Shown here in pieces: positions 30,920-43,650 of a DNA stretch of 64,000 bases (positions are counted from its first letter, which is position 1; every line of letters begins with the position of its first letter). A model generated the notes under the pieces. It was given only the letters and a program-made list of their open reading frames with translations. It had not been told where the DNA came from and did not search any database. The translations under genes were made by a program, and so were the position numbers. The stretch lies in NCBI GenBank assembly GCA_963576735.1, contig OY755171.1, positions 13,330,001 to 13,394,000 of the forward strand, in the 5' to 3' direction. Source of the DNA: Bedellia somnulentella (lineage: Eukaryota > Arthropoda > Insecta > Lepidoptera > Bedelliidae).

Positions 30920-33289
30920 TTGAAATACTGTTTTTATAATAGTGTATATATATAGGTAAGTGTTATAGGAATTAAATATCTTTGTTCACGGTTTTAAATT
31001 GAACAGTCTCATTTCTGTCCGTGACTGATAATTATGGTTTAGAAATCAAATTTTTATTCCTCAATTAAACCCTCAAAAAGTGGTACCTAAATAACCCTCT
31101 TACAAAAAAGGTGAACCACATCGGTTCCCATTCAATTACATCTGACATAACGCCCTTGTATTTTCAGAGATTTATTGAACGCTTAACATAAGAAATAATC
31201 TCATTAATGAGTGTTAGCTACGTCGGGTTACGACCTCTGGAATGGATTCAATTAACAAGGTGCACATAGTTGGGGCTGGGTGCAGTGTGGAAGTGTACAA
31301 AGGCATTGTAAACGAGATTGTGTTAATTAGAGCCACGTCAACGACACGGCCAGGCGCGCCAGACGTGTACCACACAAAATTGGCTTTTTTACTCTCACTT
31401 CCGCCATAAAAAAAAACATCTAGGGTAGATGTTTGGCAAACATGTTTTCATTTTCGACAACCTAAAACTATTTTCAAGATACCACATCCTATTGCAATTC
31501 GACAGTTCAGTTATGCACCCCGAGTAATAATATTTACATTCAATTTGGACGTGTGGGCGAGGGTCGGATGTATAGATAGGGACAGCAGCAGAGCAGTGTC
31601 GCTTGCATCACTGGGAACCGCGAAACACTGCGTCCTACAGATACACTCCTCGTTCCTTACATTAGCTTTATCGGTAAATTAACCACACTAAGTAAACGCC
31701 TCATATCGAAACCACTCACATTGTCTTATCTTTAAATTAATAGTGTTACCGTACTCGCACTAATATAAAATTCAAATTGGAAACATTTCATCCCGATAAG
31801 AAGTATAAATTGGAATGCCATCTCGTTCTTAAGATAGAGGGTACGACAAAGACTTTAAAATAGAATTTAATGCAATTTTTTCTTACTTGAAGAAGCCTTA
31901 TGTTTTGAGTGACAAATCCAATTTCATTGTTGAATGCCCCTCCCGGCCCGCGCTGCGACCGATCTGGCCTTATCCAAATTGGATCTTGAATAATAAAGAA
32001 TCGGGCCGATTGGATTTTATTCCTTAAATTCAATTAGCACACGAGGGTCTCATGTGTGACTGCAAACGAAAGATAGAAGCCTATTATCGTATTAAAAGGG
32101 ATTGTACGACGGTTTTGGGTGAGAAAAAACTTATTATACCCTCTTAGACCTTCTTGAAAATGGATACTGTACAATATCTTTGTCGTCAAGATACAAATAT
32201 GTGGTATATCAGTAACTCATATATTTGGCTATTTATAAAAAATACATAATTTCGCCAATTTGTTTCATTATGTTTGTATGTGGTTTTGTCTCAAACAGAT
32301 TTTGTCATATACAAACAAAAACATAAATTTTCCGTACATATTATACAATAATAATTTACTTTACAGTTTACTTATTTTAATTGATGTTTGTCCTTTAATG
32401 ATTTACGATCGTTATTTTATGATATTCCAAAGGATTTTTACAACGATGTTATAAAATATGCCAACTATGTTCTACTAAATAACTAGAATACAAGCCGTAC
32501 ATGAAATTCGCACATATTTGCTGGCCAAACCTGCTCGCTTGACATAAGCACTTCAAGTGTACTTAACTGATAAAACTAAGTGAAGATAGCCTTAAATAGC
32601 AATGGTAATGTTAGTTTAAAATCTATGAATCCTGGCGCCATCACCATTGCTTACAGTATATTCCATTAGATTGAATGTTTTAATAATGTAAATTGCGATG
32701 TTATCGCACGTTTGACATCTACATCGAAATCTACTTAAAGTAATGGAAACGATTTAATACGGCAGTGGCGGCAGCGGCGGCGGCGGGGCCCGCCCGCGCC
32801 CGCTCCGACGGTCACTTGATAACACCAATACTACTTTGTTTAAGCAGATATTATACTGTTAGCGCGTCATTGTAAGTTCGTGTTTCAAGATTTCTGTTCA
32901 TTGTGACTTTGTTTTTGTGGTAGGTAGCAGAAATGAATAGATTTGTCGCCACTTACTACAAAGTTTGAGTTGAAATTACTAATAGAACCACAAATGTCAA
33001 TCCAGGTGTATAATATTTGTTAATATTGAAATAAAATAATATTTCATGGTTTCCATTACATCAGTTATTCAGTAATAATAACATGTGGTAAGCAGTTTTC
33101 TCAGCAGAGTTGCCGGAATCGATATAGTAAATTTAGAAAATGCGACGTAAATTGATTCAATGTTGTATTGTTTTTTAATAAAAGTACTTGATGTTTAATA
33201 ATGACTGAAAACTTATGAATCTAATCACCTTGGTTTGTATTATTCTCTTAGTTAGAACCACTAAATATCAACGAACACCTATCACCAAT
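30920..33289. other. non-coding; GC patch at 32760-32815
   Basis: No gene supported. A short run of GGC/CCG words lies at 32760-32815. The rest is AT-rich without repeat copies that I recognise. Confidence 0.35.
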
Positions 33290-34331
33290 TTAACACGCTC
33301 ATCGCGGAAGCCCATTTTTGCATCTAGTCAATGTGGCGCAACGAGATCTTAAAGTTCTCGTTGTGATCCACGAGGAATGACGCAACGAGATCCAATAGAT
33401 GTCGTACGACTTGGTCACTTCAAACCTCAATATTTCTATGAACTTTGGAAAATTTTTTTTTTTGTATGTTCAGGTAGTGGATAAACAGACCTTTCAGTAA
33501 GTTTTCTTCGCCTCGAGTTATCTTAAAAAATACTGGAAAAATTTCAAAATAAAAAAAACGAGAACTTTTGGGTCTCGTCCCGCACTAGATAGCTAAAAAT
33601 TGCGAGTACTCTTAGATCTCGTTTCGCCGATATTGCATAGTATCGATGAAAAAGTAGTGATGGGAAACAATAAGAAAAACAAAATTATCGATACTGAATC
33701 ATATATTAGATAAGAACTAGCAGGTAAGGCATTACAAACTTCTTAATTAACTTTTTTAATGTTTTTCATTAAAACAAGGAAGACATTAAGTTTTATTACA
33801 TTTCTCACAAAAACCCTTAACCTGTTTTGTCTTTTCACTGCACACTCCAGGAACACATTTTAACACTTTCCGGAACAGAGATAAAGATTTTGGGGATCCA
33901 TTACTTTCATTTACCGGTTCTTCAGAAGAACTAAAAGAAAGTTCTAATATTTTTCTACTGCGTTTGCGATTCGTCATTCTGAGTATAGCGTGATTGACAT
34001 GCACTCATCGAAAGTTGACACGGCACTAATTAGTTTCTTATCAAGCTTCGCACGAGATCGCAACGGGATCCCTTGGTTCTCGTTTCGCACTAGATGCAAA
34101 ATTTTACTGTTTGGTCGCAACGAGAACTATTAGATCTCGTTCGTTTTCATTCATAAAAATACTACTACCGATGTACCTAATGTCAGAAAATATATTTATC
34201 TTACTCTATCAGTAAAGAAACATACAGAAATATCATTTGCCAAAACGGGATGGACATAAGATTTCTCTTGCGCGATACTTGAACGTCACAAACGAGAACT
34301 AAAAGATCTCGGTCCGCGTTGAACGTGTTAA
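33290..34331. mobile_element. piggyBac-like deletion derivative flanked by TTAA
   Basis: TTAA at 33290-33293 and 34328-34331 enclose a 1,034-bp element. Its ends are CACGCTCATCGCGG (left) and, reversed, CACGTTCAACGCGG (right), 12 of 14 identical. Many copies of CGAGATCT-like and AGTTCTCG-like words lie near both ends, as expected of subterminal transposase sites. TTAA targeting is the hallmark of the piggyBac superfamily. Only a short remnant frame remains inside. Confidence 0.75.
33786..33977 (-). pseudogene. remnant frame inside the piggyBac-like element
   Basis: 63 residues from the ATG at 33977. The start MTNRKRSRKILELSFSSSEE looks like a transposase N-terminus, and the end LKCVPGVCSEK, then GFCEKCNKT, looks like part of the Cys-rich C-terminal finger of piggyBac transposases. 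All of the catalytic middle is missing, so this is most simply an internal deletion that fused the two ends. It cannot be a working transposase. Confidence 0.5.
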
Positions 34332-37300
34332 ACGGAACATGCGGTACCCCACCAAGAGATTATAGCATATTGACTAAACCAATTCGAAAAGCATGACTAA
34401 TCTTTAAAACTATCAAATGCGTGTTTAAGTTTCTAAATTAATGCTAAGCAAAACCAATTTATTTATAAAATCAGCATTGTTTGTTACCCTGCAATTCTAT
34501 TACACGTTCGTCGTGATTCTATAATCAATTGCTTTTACGTCAATCCGAATAGATGTGACTAAATGAATCCAACTGGTATATTTCCGTCGAACGTATCAAC
34601 ATATTCACTAGTAAATTGGCATAAGCCGGTAATCCGAGAGCGGTCTTATTCTGTTACGATTCGTTTGCAAAACAAATTGGATAGAACCATTATTTGCTTC
34701 AATGTAATGTACATGCGAATATTTCCGATTACTTCTTCGAGTGTCACTTATAATGTAGGTTTCAGTATAAGAACAATTGAGAAAGAAGGGGTACGTTAGA
34801 AATGGTAGAATAGCAGCTGATGTTGTTCATTACTGAGAAGCGGTCAGCTGTGCATCGCGCTCGCGTGATGTTAGTTAATTAAAGTTAAAGCTTAAGGGAA
34901 AATTTAATTTCCGGACTCGCTGCTAGGGATTGTGTTAAAGCTCTTCTTTTATTTCATTATCAGATGGACGTGTGGTGTGTATTTGTAACTTAGTATTGAC
35001 ACAACAAAAATATTCATCGAAAGTATTTTAGTTTTTTGTCTTTGTTATTTATGTTTTTCTATTTATTGTAAGCAACACGTGAAATCTGAAAAAGAAATAT
35101 CTGGAGAAGCCATGGGTTCAGGTGTAGCTGGTGATGGTGGCGTGCGGAGTAACCTTAAAAGCAATATCCGGTGGCGCGCGCACCGTCCGGAAATGAATCG
35201 GAAACGGCGGTGTATTAAGCCGCAGGTAGGGCCCTTCAATTTATAAACGCCCGCGGCTGGATTCCGGTATTGGCAAGTCTCTCACTCGCTGGGATCTTGA
35301 GACGTCCGGATTAAGACTGGCCCTTGTCTTGTCCTTAGTAGCACTCTTTCATAATTAGTTATTCTTTGTTTTTCTGGTTTGACTAATGTACACGATGTCT
35401 TGATGTTCAAAGGTAAAATGAAAGCAGGCGATACCAAAAACAATAGTGGTGAAAGAAAGAAGTAGACGGGTTGAAATATTTTTTTTTTATATATTTTAAT
35501 CATAATATATGAAATAACTTTCTAGAATTATCGTAAAATTTCGGCACAGACTGTACATGACTTTACATATTTAATCTTTCAGGGGATAAAAGCGAGATAA
35601 TATCTAAAATTACATCTCCGACCTATATGGTAAAATGAATAAAGTCAGCAAACAAAAGTTTGCAAATCCAATATGATTTGGCGCGACGGTAAACATCGGC
35701 AGCATCCCGGTGATATCGCGAGCGAATAACATTAAACTTTGTATGGATTGAATGTAGAAAACCAATTTCAGTGTTCGGCGAGTGCGAGCCGCCGGGATGA
35801 GGGTGTCAGAACGCTTTGACAGCTCTCTGATTGAAATATACAGAAGTCTGTTTATGGAGTAAGTGAACGCGCCACCTAACGCGACTGGGAGAAACATTCG
35901 CTGCACACTCACTACTCAGCTTTTATCAATAAATAGTCCCTTGCTACATGGTATAACCAATAATCTTGGAAAGGTGCAATCACAGTTCGCAAGTGTCAGG
36001 TCAATTTTATTTGTATAAGACAGACTCACTCTCGTAATTCGGTATGCAAAGTTTTACAAAAGTGGTGCTGATTACGAAACCATTTCGAGATATTATGTTT
36101 TTAAAACATATTTTCTTAAAATTAAATCAAACAGAGCTAAGATGACCGTTATTTTAGCAAAAAACTGTAGCAGTATTTGACCTTCAGCGTTATGTCAGTT
36201 CTTGCAGTTTATTAATAAAATATCGAAAATCATAGGTTTGTTTAGTATAATATCGTAATAATTTCATTTGGGATCACAAATTCGTGAAATATTTTGCAAT
36301 TAGCAACATTTTTACTAAACATTTCGCTTTATTTGCATGTCGCTACGTTATATTTTCAATCGATGACGTCATTAAGTACAAAAGTTGAACAATCTTTAAA
36401 AAATCATAACTTTGTAATTACTCATTTTAAATGAAAAATATTCAAATTAGTTTTTTATTTTCGTGTTTGCTATCGAATAAAAATATTTAATAAATACCAA
36501 AAAAATACTTTGCATACCGAATTGTCTGAAAAGTGAAACATTTGCATGTTTTGGACAGATCTGTAAGCTGTTATTTTCGGCTAATATAATGGCAGTAGTT
36601 GTACTTGATCTGCGTCTTTTACTATTAACTTTATCAGTCTTTTTAGGGAATAGGCTCAAGACTCTTTGTGAGATAACCATATGAAAAAACTACAGCGCTA
36701 ATAAAATTACTTTAACAAGATCGTATAACTCGCTCAGGAACTTCCGTCCAAGAATTGATTCATATTGCAATGATTGCGATCGTTGTCAAGGAAGAACTTT
36801 TCATCTTCACTTGATTTGGTTTCCTGTTGTTGAAATCCGTCTTCAGATTGTCATTAAATCTATTATACTATTTAGTGTCAACTGTGGACTGTAGGGGAGA
36901 GCCAATTGGATGATTTGCTGTTGAGGATATATGCACTTGTGGTTATTTTCTTTATTATATGATTGATCGCCTGTTAGTAAGGTGCTAGATTCATATAGTG
37001 ATCGAATGTTTTATATGCTAGTTTTATATATGTTGCTATCGTTTTTTTAAAATTTAACTATCTATAATAATTATCAACGATCGAAATGAGTGTGTAGGAA
37101 TTACATAAAATGGCTGTTTTTGTGATTGAATATTCTAATGATATCCTTATTAGAAGAAGGAAAAAGTTAAAAGACTTTTAACAGCCCCCTTACTTTTTTA
37201 TGTGATTAAGTTCATATGTTTATTATTTCAAATTTAAAACAGATAGTCAGCAACACCAAAAATAAAGTTTTTCCCATAACAGCATTAGATTGCATTATCT

Positions 37301-40078
37301 AATGCTGCAATCATATGAGTTCTGTGGAAGATATTTCGGTGAATATTTGATTTATATTTAGGAAGGAATAGCACTCGTTGACATTCGGTGCCAATACCGA
37401 GCGGCTCTCAATGATGAATGGCCGCGAATTATGCACTTTATGAAATATCTCATAAACAGCCGTGAGAGCGTCCGCCGATATATCACCGTGACAGGGATGC
37501 TGTCTACGAATATCGCCCTACTATTTTACTTCGAAACCAAAAATATTCCGTAAGCGTATTTAAAATGAAATACTGTGAAATAAAACAAGAGTTTTGTGAG
37601 TTTCTCAATAACCATAAACGTACGAAAATCTTTAAGACGTTCACAAAATAAGCACTTACTTATAACTGTAAATTTTAAACAGTTTTCGAAAGAAAGGTGT
37701 GGTAAATTCAATCGAGAAATATCGGACAAAGTTATTTTATTCCAATCGCTACTAATAACTATACACGAAGATTACATAGAACGTTTAAAAAAAATAACCC
37801 ATTTACTTCAACCTCTAAATACGTTCTACCACGCTCAAATTAAAATAAGCTTATTGGGTTTTTCAATTAAAATGTTACTTGTATCACAATATAACCACCT
37901 AATTAGAAACTTAACTTCTGGCTTGCGAAACATAGTTTCCAGTTCATTACAAAAGTTAATTAAAACATGAGAATCTAAACTCAATCATGGATGTTTTTCT
38001 CAGAGTTGAGCGGTTGGAATAATAATATTGTTTTAGTTTTAATGAAATAACAAAACTGTGATAAAATATGAACACATGTTTACCATATTCGTACCTAGTA
38101 CGCTTGTAAGATCAAAGTTGTACGATAATGACCATTGCGATTCAATAAATCTGCCTCCTTCATTCACTTTCGTGCTTCCAAAAAGTGTTATTGGCGAGCG
38201 CTCGGATCCTTGGCTAAATCGCGTCTTAATTACAAATCGAGTGAATATTTAATTAAAAAGTTTCCACACGCGAGTAATTTCTTATTCCATGTATACGAGA
38301 TTGAGTTGGAGTCGATTTCGCTTTTCTGCGAAGCCGTAGACGATCGACAAGGGTTTTAATTGAATGTCGGCCCATTGTGCTCGTTAAACCAATTCGGAGT
38401 TAATCACCGCGTTTTTCGTTCAGCGTAATGGAAGAAAGTAATTATCAATTAACGAGCCGATAATGGATCGCGCAGCTTATCCGGTGTGTTATCTCGCCAT
38501 ATCTACGCTGTATAATGAGCTATGAGCTTTACTGTAATTGATGTTGATCTTATTATATTTATAAGCTTTATTGAACAATGTTGTGAAAGAAAATAGAACT
38601 TATTGGTCAGGGATAATGTGGCTAATTGTACAAATTTTAGGAAAAGAAGGATTAATACAGACGTTTTTTTTGTAGTAATAGTTGGTAAGTTTCTATTTTT
38701 TATGTCTTTAACTACACGTAAAAATAGTTCATTTATGAATAGTATATTAATGTATGATAATAAATAATGTTGTACGTATTCCATTTCAATAACAATTTAA
38801 TTTGAATAATTATAAAATTATAATCACCTTACAACTTCTAGTATTCTAACGACATCAACCACCATCACCAGTTTTTAATATGCATTAACGATCGTAGAGG
38901 TTTAAATTACATTTGATAATTTTCCCATCGCATTAACATTATGTTAAGCAGATTTGAGCGAGTATTAAAGGTGAGACTGGCATATTCTGGTATTACTGAT
39001 TCATAGAATTTCTGTAACAGGTATAATAAATGTAATAGCAATATCTGTTATCGTCGCCGGCCGATAGGGAAACCGTGCTACCGCTGTCGGCTCGATGACG
39101 CGATATTATGTCGTGAATTAGCATTGTAAATGCAATCACAGGTGTCAGCCGCCACTCGCTTGTCCAATTTATGCACCTTCCGATCCTACACTCCACACTA
39201 TGAATGCAACAATTTATGGCCAATAAATAACGATTAGCACACAGCCTCGTCATAACTAATAAAGCAATTTAATCTTGGGAACCGTTTTAACACCACTCCG
39301 AGAAAACGCGATATATCCAACCGTGAATATTGAACTGTGCCAAAGCACGAGTGTGACTTACGTGAGATGTTGCAAGGCGTACGATCTCACCATTATCACG
39401 TTAACAAAAACCATTCACATCCAATAAAATGGTAATGTCGAAACGAGTCTTTGTTATCGGCTATTGTAAGTGTTTAAGCAAAAACGGCTATTAAGGAGTA
39501 TTAAACATGTTGGAAACCAATTAAAGCCTTAAAAGCCGACATGTTAGCCGCGGCAAGCGCTCTGCTGCGGTTCTCGCTATTAAATCTCATTAAAATACTT
39601 AGCCAACAATCACGAAAGCTTATTTACAATACTTCGCTTAACTTATTACAACGAAATTTAACGTTTCTCAACGCGTAATCTGAGGATCTTGCGTCTCGGC
39701 GCCATTCATTAGTAAATACTAGTGACCCAACATGGTTTTTCCAGCTTCATGCCTTTCTTTAGGAAATAAATCTTTAATTAATGGCATTCTATAGACTGCT
39801 AATTGAGCGGCAAGTGGCAAAAGCCAAGTATGAAGTGATACAACTACGAATACATTCAATAGATCAATCGTCCTACCTAGTTCATAGTTTAGTTCAGTGT
39901 TTAGTAACATACAAGGCTATATCCGAAAAAGGGTAACCAGTGTTTCATAACTATCCCCTTAGCCATTCACGGATACATTCAATAGATGAGAAATGTCAAA
40001 ACAATGGTTTGTTGGTAAAGAGTTTTCAGCTACAACACAGAAAAAAACTTAAAGAAAATTAGTTTTATCCATTCATAA
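34332..40078. other. non-coding, nothing firmly recognised
   Basis: About 5.7 kb without a defensible exon or repeat copy. Several open frames of 60-120 codons occur (for example 37596-37970 on the + strand) but have AT-driven composition, no domain and no supporting splice pattern. Parts with mixed composition (35100-35300, 37360-37520, 38110-38500, 39000-39300) may be regulatory. Confidence 0.35.
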
Positions 40079-40325
40079 TGCATACATACATATACTTACG
40101 GCTATAAATCCCTAAAAGGGGTAGCCAGAGTTAAGGAATTAGAAATTCCCCAGCCACTTTTGGAAAGTTGAGTGGGGTAAAGATGGTGAAATAAAGGTTG
40201 TTGGTGATGGGTCTCCAACCGCATCGTCCAAAAATCCCTTAATAGCCCCATTACCGTTAGTCGCCTCTTACGTACACCCACCGGAAGAAATGGGGTAGTG
40301 CTATTCTAAGCCGACACTACACAGC
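40079..40325 (-). repeat. SINE-A copy, full length
   Basis: CATACATACATATACTTACG tail and hairpin, body with GGTTGTTGGTGATGGGTCTC and TCGCCTCTTACGTACACCCA, ending in CCGACACTACACAGCA. It is one of the best preserved copies, about 247 bp. Confidence 0.85.
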
Positions 40326-40337
40326 ATAATGGTGTAT

Positions 40338-40425
40338 AAAAAAAATTGCCTCTATATATATATATATATATATTATCTAAAAAATAGAGGCAATATATAT
40401 CTATATATTGCCTCTATAAAGCTGA
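40338..40425. repeat. (TA)n with TTGCCTCTAT palindromes
   Basis: TTGCCTCTAT at about 40347, its complement ATAGAGGCAA at about 40385, and a further direct copy at about 40408 surround TA repeats. The block can form a long hairpin. Confidence 0.6.
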
Positions 40426-41417
40426 AGAGTTTGTTTGTTTGAACGCTAGGATCTCAGGAACTACCCAATCAAATTGAAAAATTCTTTTTGTGTTGGATAG
40501 TCCATTTATTGAGGAAGGTTTTAGGCTATATATCATCACGCTGCGACCAACAGGAGCAAACTATCAGTGAATAATGTTGCAAAAACGGGGATAATTATTC
40601 ATACTAAGGCTTCCGTTGTGTGCGCTGAGTAAACGGTTTAAATTACCCAAAAAAAATGTATCAAAGAATTATTTCTCTTTAAATGATCTAAAAAAATGCC
40701 CGTGACAGTATTTGTCTAACTTTTAAGTTTCACTTACTATAACAATTTTTATGGTAAATAAATTTGGTCGAATTTAATGCCTGATTGCCATAATGTTTTA
40801 TCAACATAATATTAATCTTTATCCAAATAAATATGTTGTTGATTGAGAGTATTTAATTGAGAAAAAAATGTCCTTGACATCACTTTATTTAAATAAACAT
40901 CTTAGAAGAAAAAACAATTTTTAAATTACTCCGTAACAAAATTTACACGCGTGCATGAAGCGCAAGACAAGACGCTGCGCTGGCCGGCGAGCGAGGTCAC
41001 CTGCGCGAGAAGCTTATGTTTAAGCCTTATCCTATTAATATTATAAATGTGAAAGTTTAGATGTTTGTGTGTTTGTAGCTAAATGAAGACTAATTCACAG
41101 AACGTATTTAAAATAAAATTTACAGGAAGCCAGATAATGATCCCAATTAACACAATAGGACACTTTTTATCCCAGAAAAATTCAGAGATCAATAAATTTT
41201 CTTAAAAAATGGTTAAACAGACTAAGAATCAATGCTCAGCTGAAACTACTATACTTATAGACTTAAAATTTATAAAGTGAAAAAATTGTGAGGACACTAT
41301 GAATAACACCTTTTTTCTCATCGCATGACAGAGACCCTCAACAGGTCAGTTAAATATTTCAGTTTGACGACGTGAAAGTCTACACTTTTGACAGTACGAA
41401 GTCTGTGGGGTCAGCTA

Positions 41418-41457
<40 letters not shown>
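40426..41457 (+). repeat. degenerate interspersed repeats ending CTAGTA(TA)n
   Basis: Two related pieces. GTTTGTTTGAACGCTAGGAT with TATATCATCACGCTGCGACC and TTGCAAAAACGGGG starts near 40430; TATTATAAATGTGAAAGTTT starts near 41040. The end, GTCTGTGGGGTCAGCTAGTA, runs into about 19 TA units (41419-41457). This resembles a common moth repeat type that is often tied to microsatellites; I do not assign its class. Confidence 0.45.
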
Positions 41458-41460
<3 letters not shown>

Positions 41461-43322
41461 GGATCTACGTTTAAGTTAATTGCCAAGTTAAAATTTTTCT
41501 TTCACTACCAATCAATCAACAAGTTGTTCTATTTGTGTTGTGTGTTGTAATCTGTTTCCACTTAATGCGTTATAAAAGGTTATAAGCAAAGAAAATGCAT
41601 AAAACGTGTTTGTTTTATTATTCATAATTCAAGTATTAAATGGATTCTCGACAACAAATAGCGGTCATCGCTCATTAACTTTTATACCACTATTGCTTTG
41701 TTGCAATTAAATATTGAAATCAGAAATACAATTAAGTATTGGAATATTAATTATGATATTTAAATCAATGAATTCTATTTCAGTGGAACTATTCAATGTC
41801 ATTGTTGTTTATTAATTGCTGTCAAGGGTTAAATTCTGGAATTTAATTACAAGGCTGCGATTATCGTTGCCTCGGAGGTTTCAGGTGAGGCGTAAAGTGC
41901 TTATAAGTGCTGACTCCAATGATATTGCTGGTGCATGCGCAGACGCAGGTCAGCATCGTTAATAGCGCAACCTTTGCCTGCATATAATTTAGCTGGAGCG
42001 TTATAACTACTCAATTAGAGACGCACCTTTTACAGCTCGCCTGGTGGTATTAAATTTCACGAGTCGTCAGGTGACCGAGCCGGGTCGGAGGTGAGCCTCG
42101 GAAATAGCTGTAAACTTGGCAATTTATTGGCCATTCTCAGTAATGCACCGATTCAGATTTGCATATGCCAGCGAATAGTATTTGTGGTAATCGCTTTAAT
42201 GGGAAAGTTATTTATTATTTAAAATTAAGTATATTTATATTGATACCAATTGAAAAAGTACACATTTTTCATTTGGAATAAATATTAACTCGTAATATAA
42301 TAATATACTTAATATACGTAATATAATCCACAACTATACTGGTAAAAACTATACTTTTCATAACCCAGTGCCTCTCCGTTAATAAAATATTTTCACATAA
42401 CATTTGTGCATAACACATTACAGTATCTTAACAAGAGTATTTATGTTATCAAAAGCCAGTGTAAAAGTGGTAAATATATTGTTATATCTAAATAATTCTT
42501 CATAGTATCGACGCAATTGCTGGCTGTAACCGGTGAATGAGGATTTAGAGTACGATATGTATAAAGGGCAGCCAAATCTAATACAATCTGGGATACGATA
42601 TTCGTTTTATTCAGGGTTGGTGTCACACAAGAAACAGTAAAAGCAAAATATATTTTTATATTTTACAGAACATAATTGTTATGGATATCTAGTTCTATGC
42701 CAATCTCAAAAAAGAAGAAAACATAGAGATAAATATAAAACATTGTAATGATTGCAAAGTGCAATACTACGATCAAAAATGCTGATTGTTTTTTAATTAA
42801 TTATAACGCTTCACGATTGCTTATTAGTAGTAATTATTTATTGTATTTATATGCATTTATTAATGCTTTAGTAAATGGACCTTGAAATGTTGTTTAAAAC
42901 AACAATTCTTGGAAAACACGGTCAACGAAGTAATTATAATCAAACGTAGATGCGTATACGATGCTCCTTGTGAATAAATTCAAACTACATAATTTGCTTT
43001 CCTTTATTCATACACAATTTCTTATAAAACAATGATGATTACTAAGAAGAAGATTGAAGAGAATTCAAAGTTTTATTGTTTTCCTTGATAGGTAATGTAG
43101 CAAATGTATTATTGCGAGGCAACCCTAGCGAGGGGCGGGTCTGATATTGAATGAGATTGCTTCTTAGTTCAGCAAATGGATCACGTACTTGATGAGATGT
43201 CAGTGCTTTTAACGTATCCCGATTCAGAACTTATTCTTTTGCCGATTAGTCATTACTATGTGTCTTCAAATAGTGGGGTGATTGGGTTATGATCTCGTTA
43301 GCGAATCCTACTTTGTTTTATC
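41458..43322. other. non-coding, nothing recognised
   Basis: AT-rich, with a mixed-composition stretch at 41840-42180 that could be regulatory. No exon or repeat supported. Confidence 0.35.
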
Positions 43323-43650
43323 ACATAACATAACATAAACATTCACGCCGAATATCCCCGAAGGGGTTGGCAGAGGTACTAATACTTCTGAACATCACGT
43401 GACTTTGTCACCTGGTGTTCAGAGTACCCACGTTTTGCATGGACAGTGTACTCACGTGATAGGGGGCAGGCCTATCGCCGTTTTGTACGAATACACTGTC
43501 ACATGACTAAGTACAACTCAGTCATGTGGGTTTCCTCACGATGTTTTCCCTCACCGTTAACAACCATGATAAATTAACCACACATATGTCCTTAAAAAAG
43601 ACAAATTGGTGTAGGCCCGACCCGGGATTTGAACACTAGTCGCTTGCACA
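43323..43650 (-). repeat. SINE-B, near full length with tRNA-like head
   Basis: Tail (ATAAC)n at the left, then the 3' hairpin, then a body with the near-palindromes CATCACGTGACTTTGTCACC and CATGACTAAGTACAACTCAG. On the minus strand the 5' end holds a B-box-like GTTCAAATCCCGGGTCGG, so the head is tRNA-derived. It defines the family for this window. Confidence 0.8.

Noticed and set aside
37596..37970. 124-codon open frame
   Set aside because: AT-driven composition, no domain, no regulatory or splice context.
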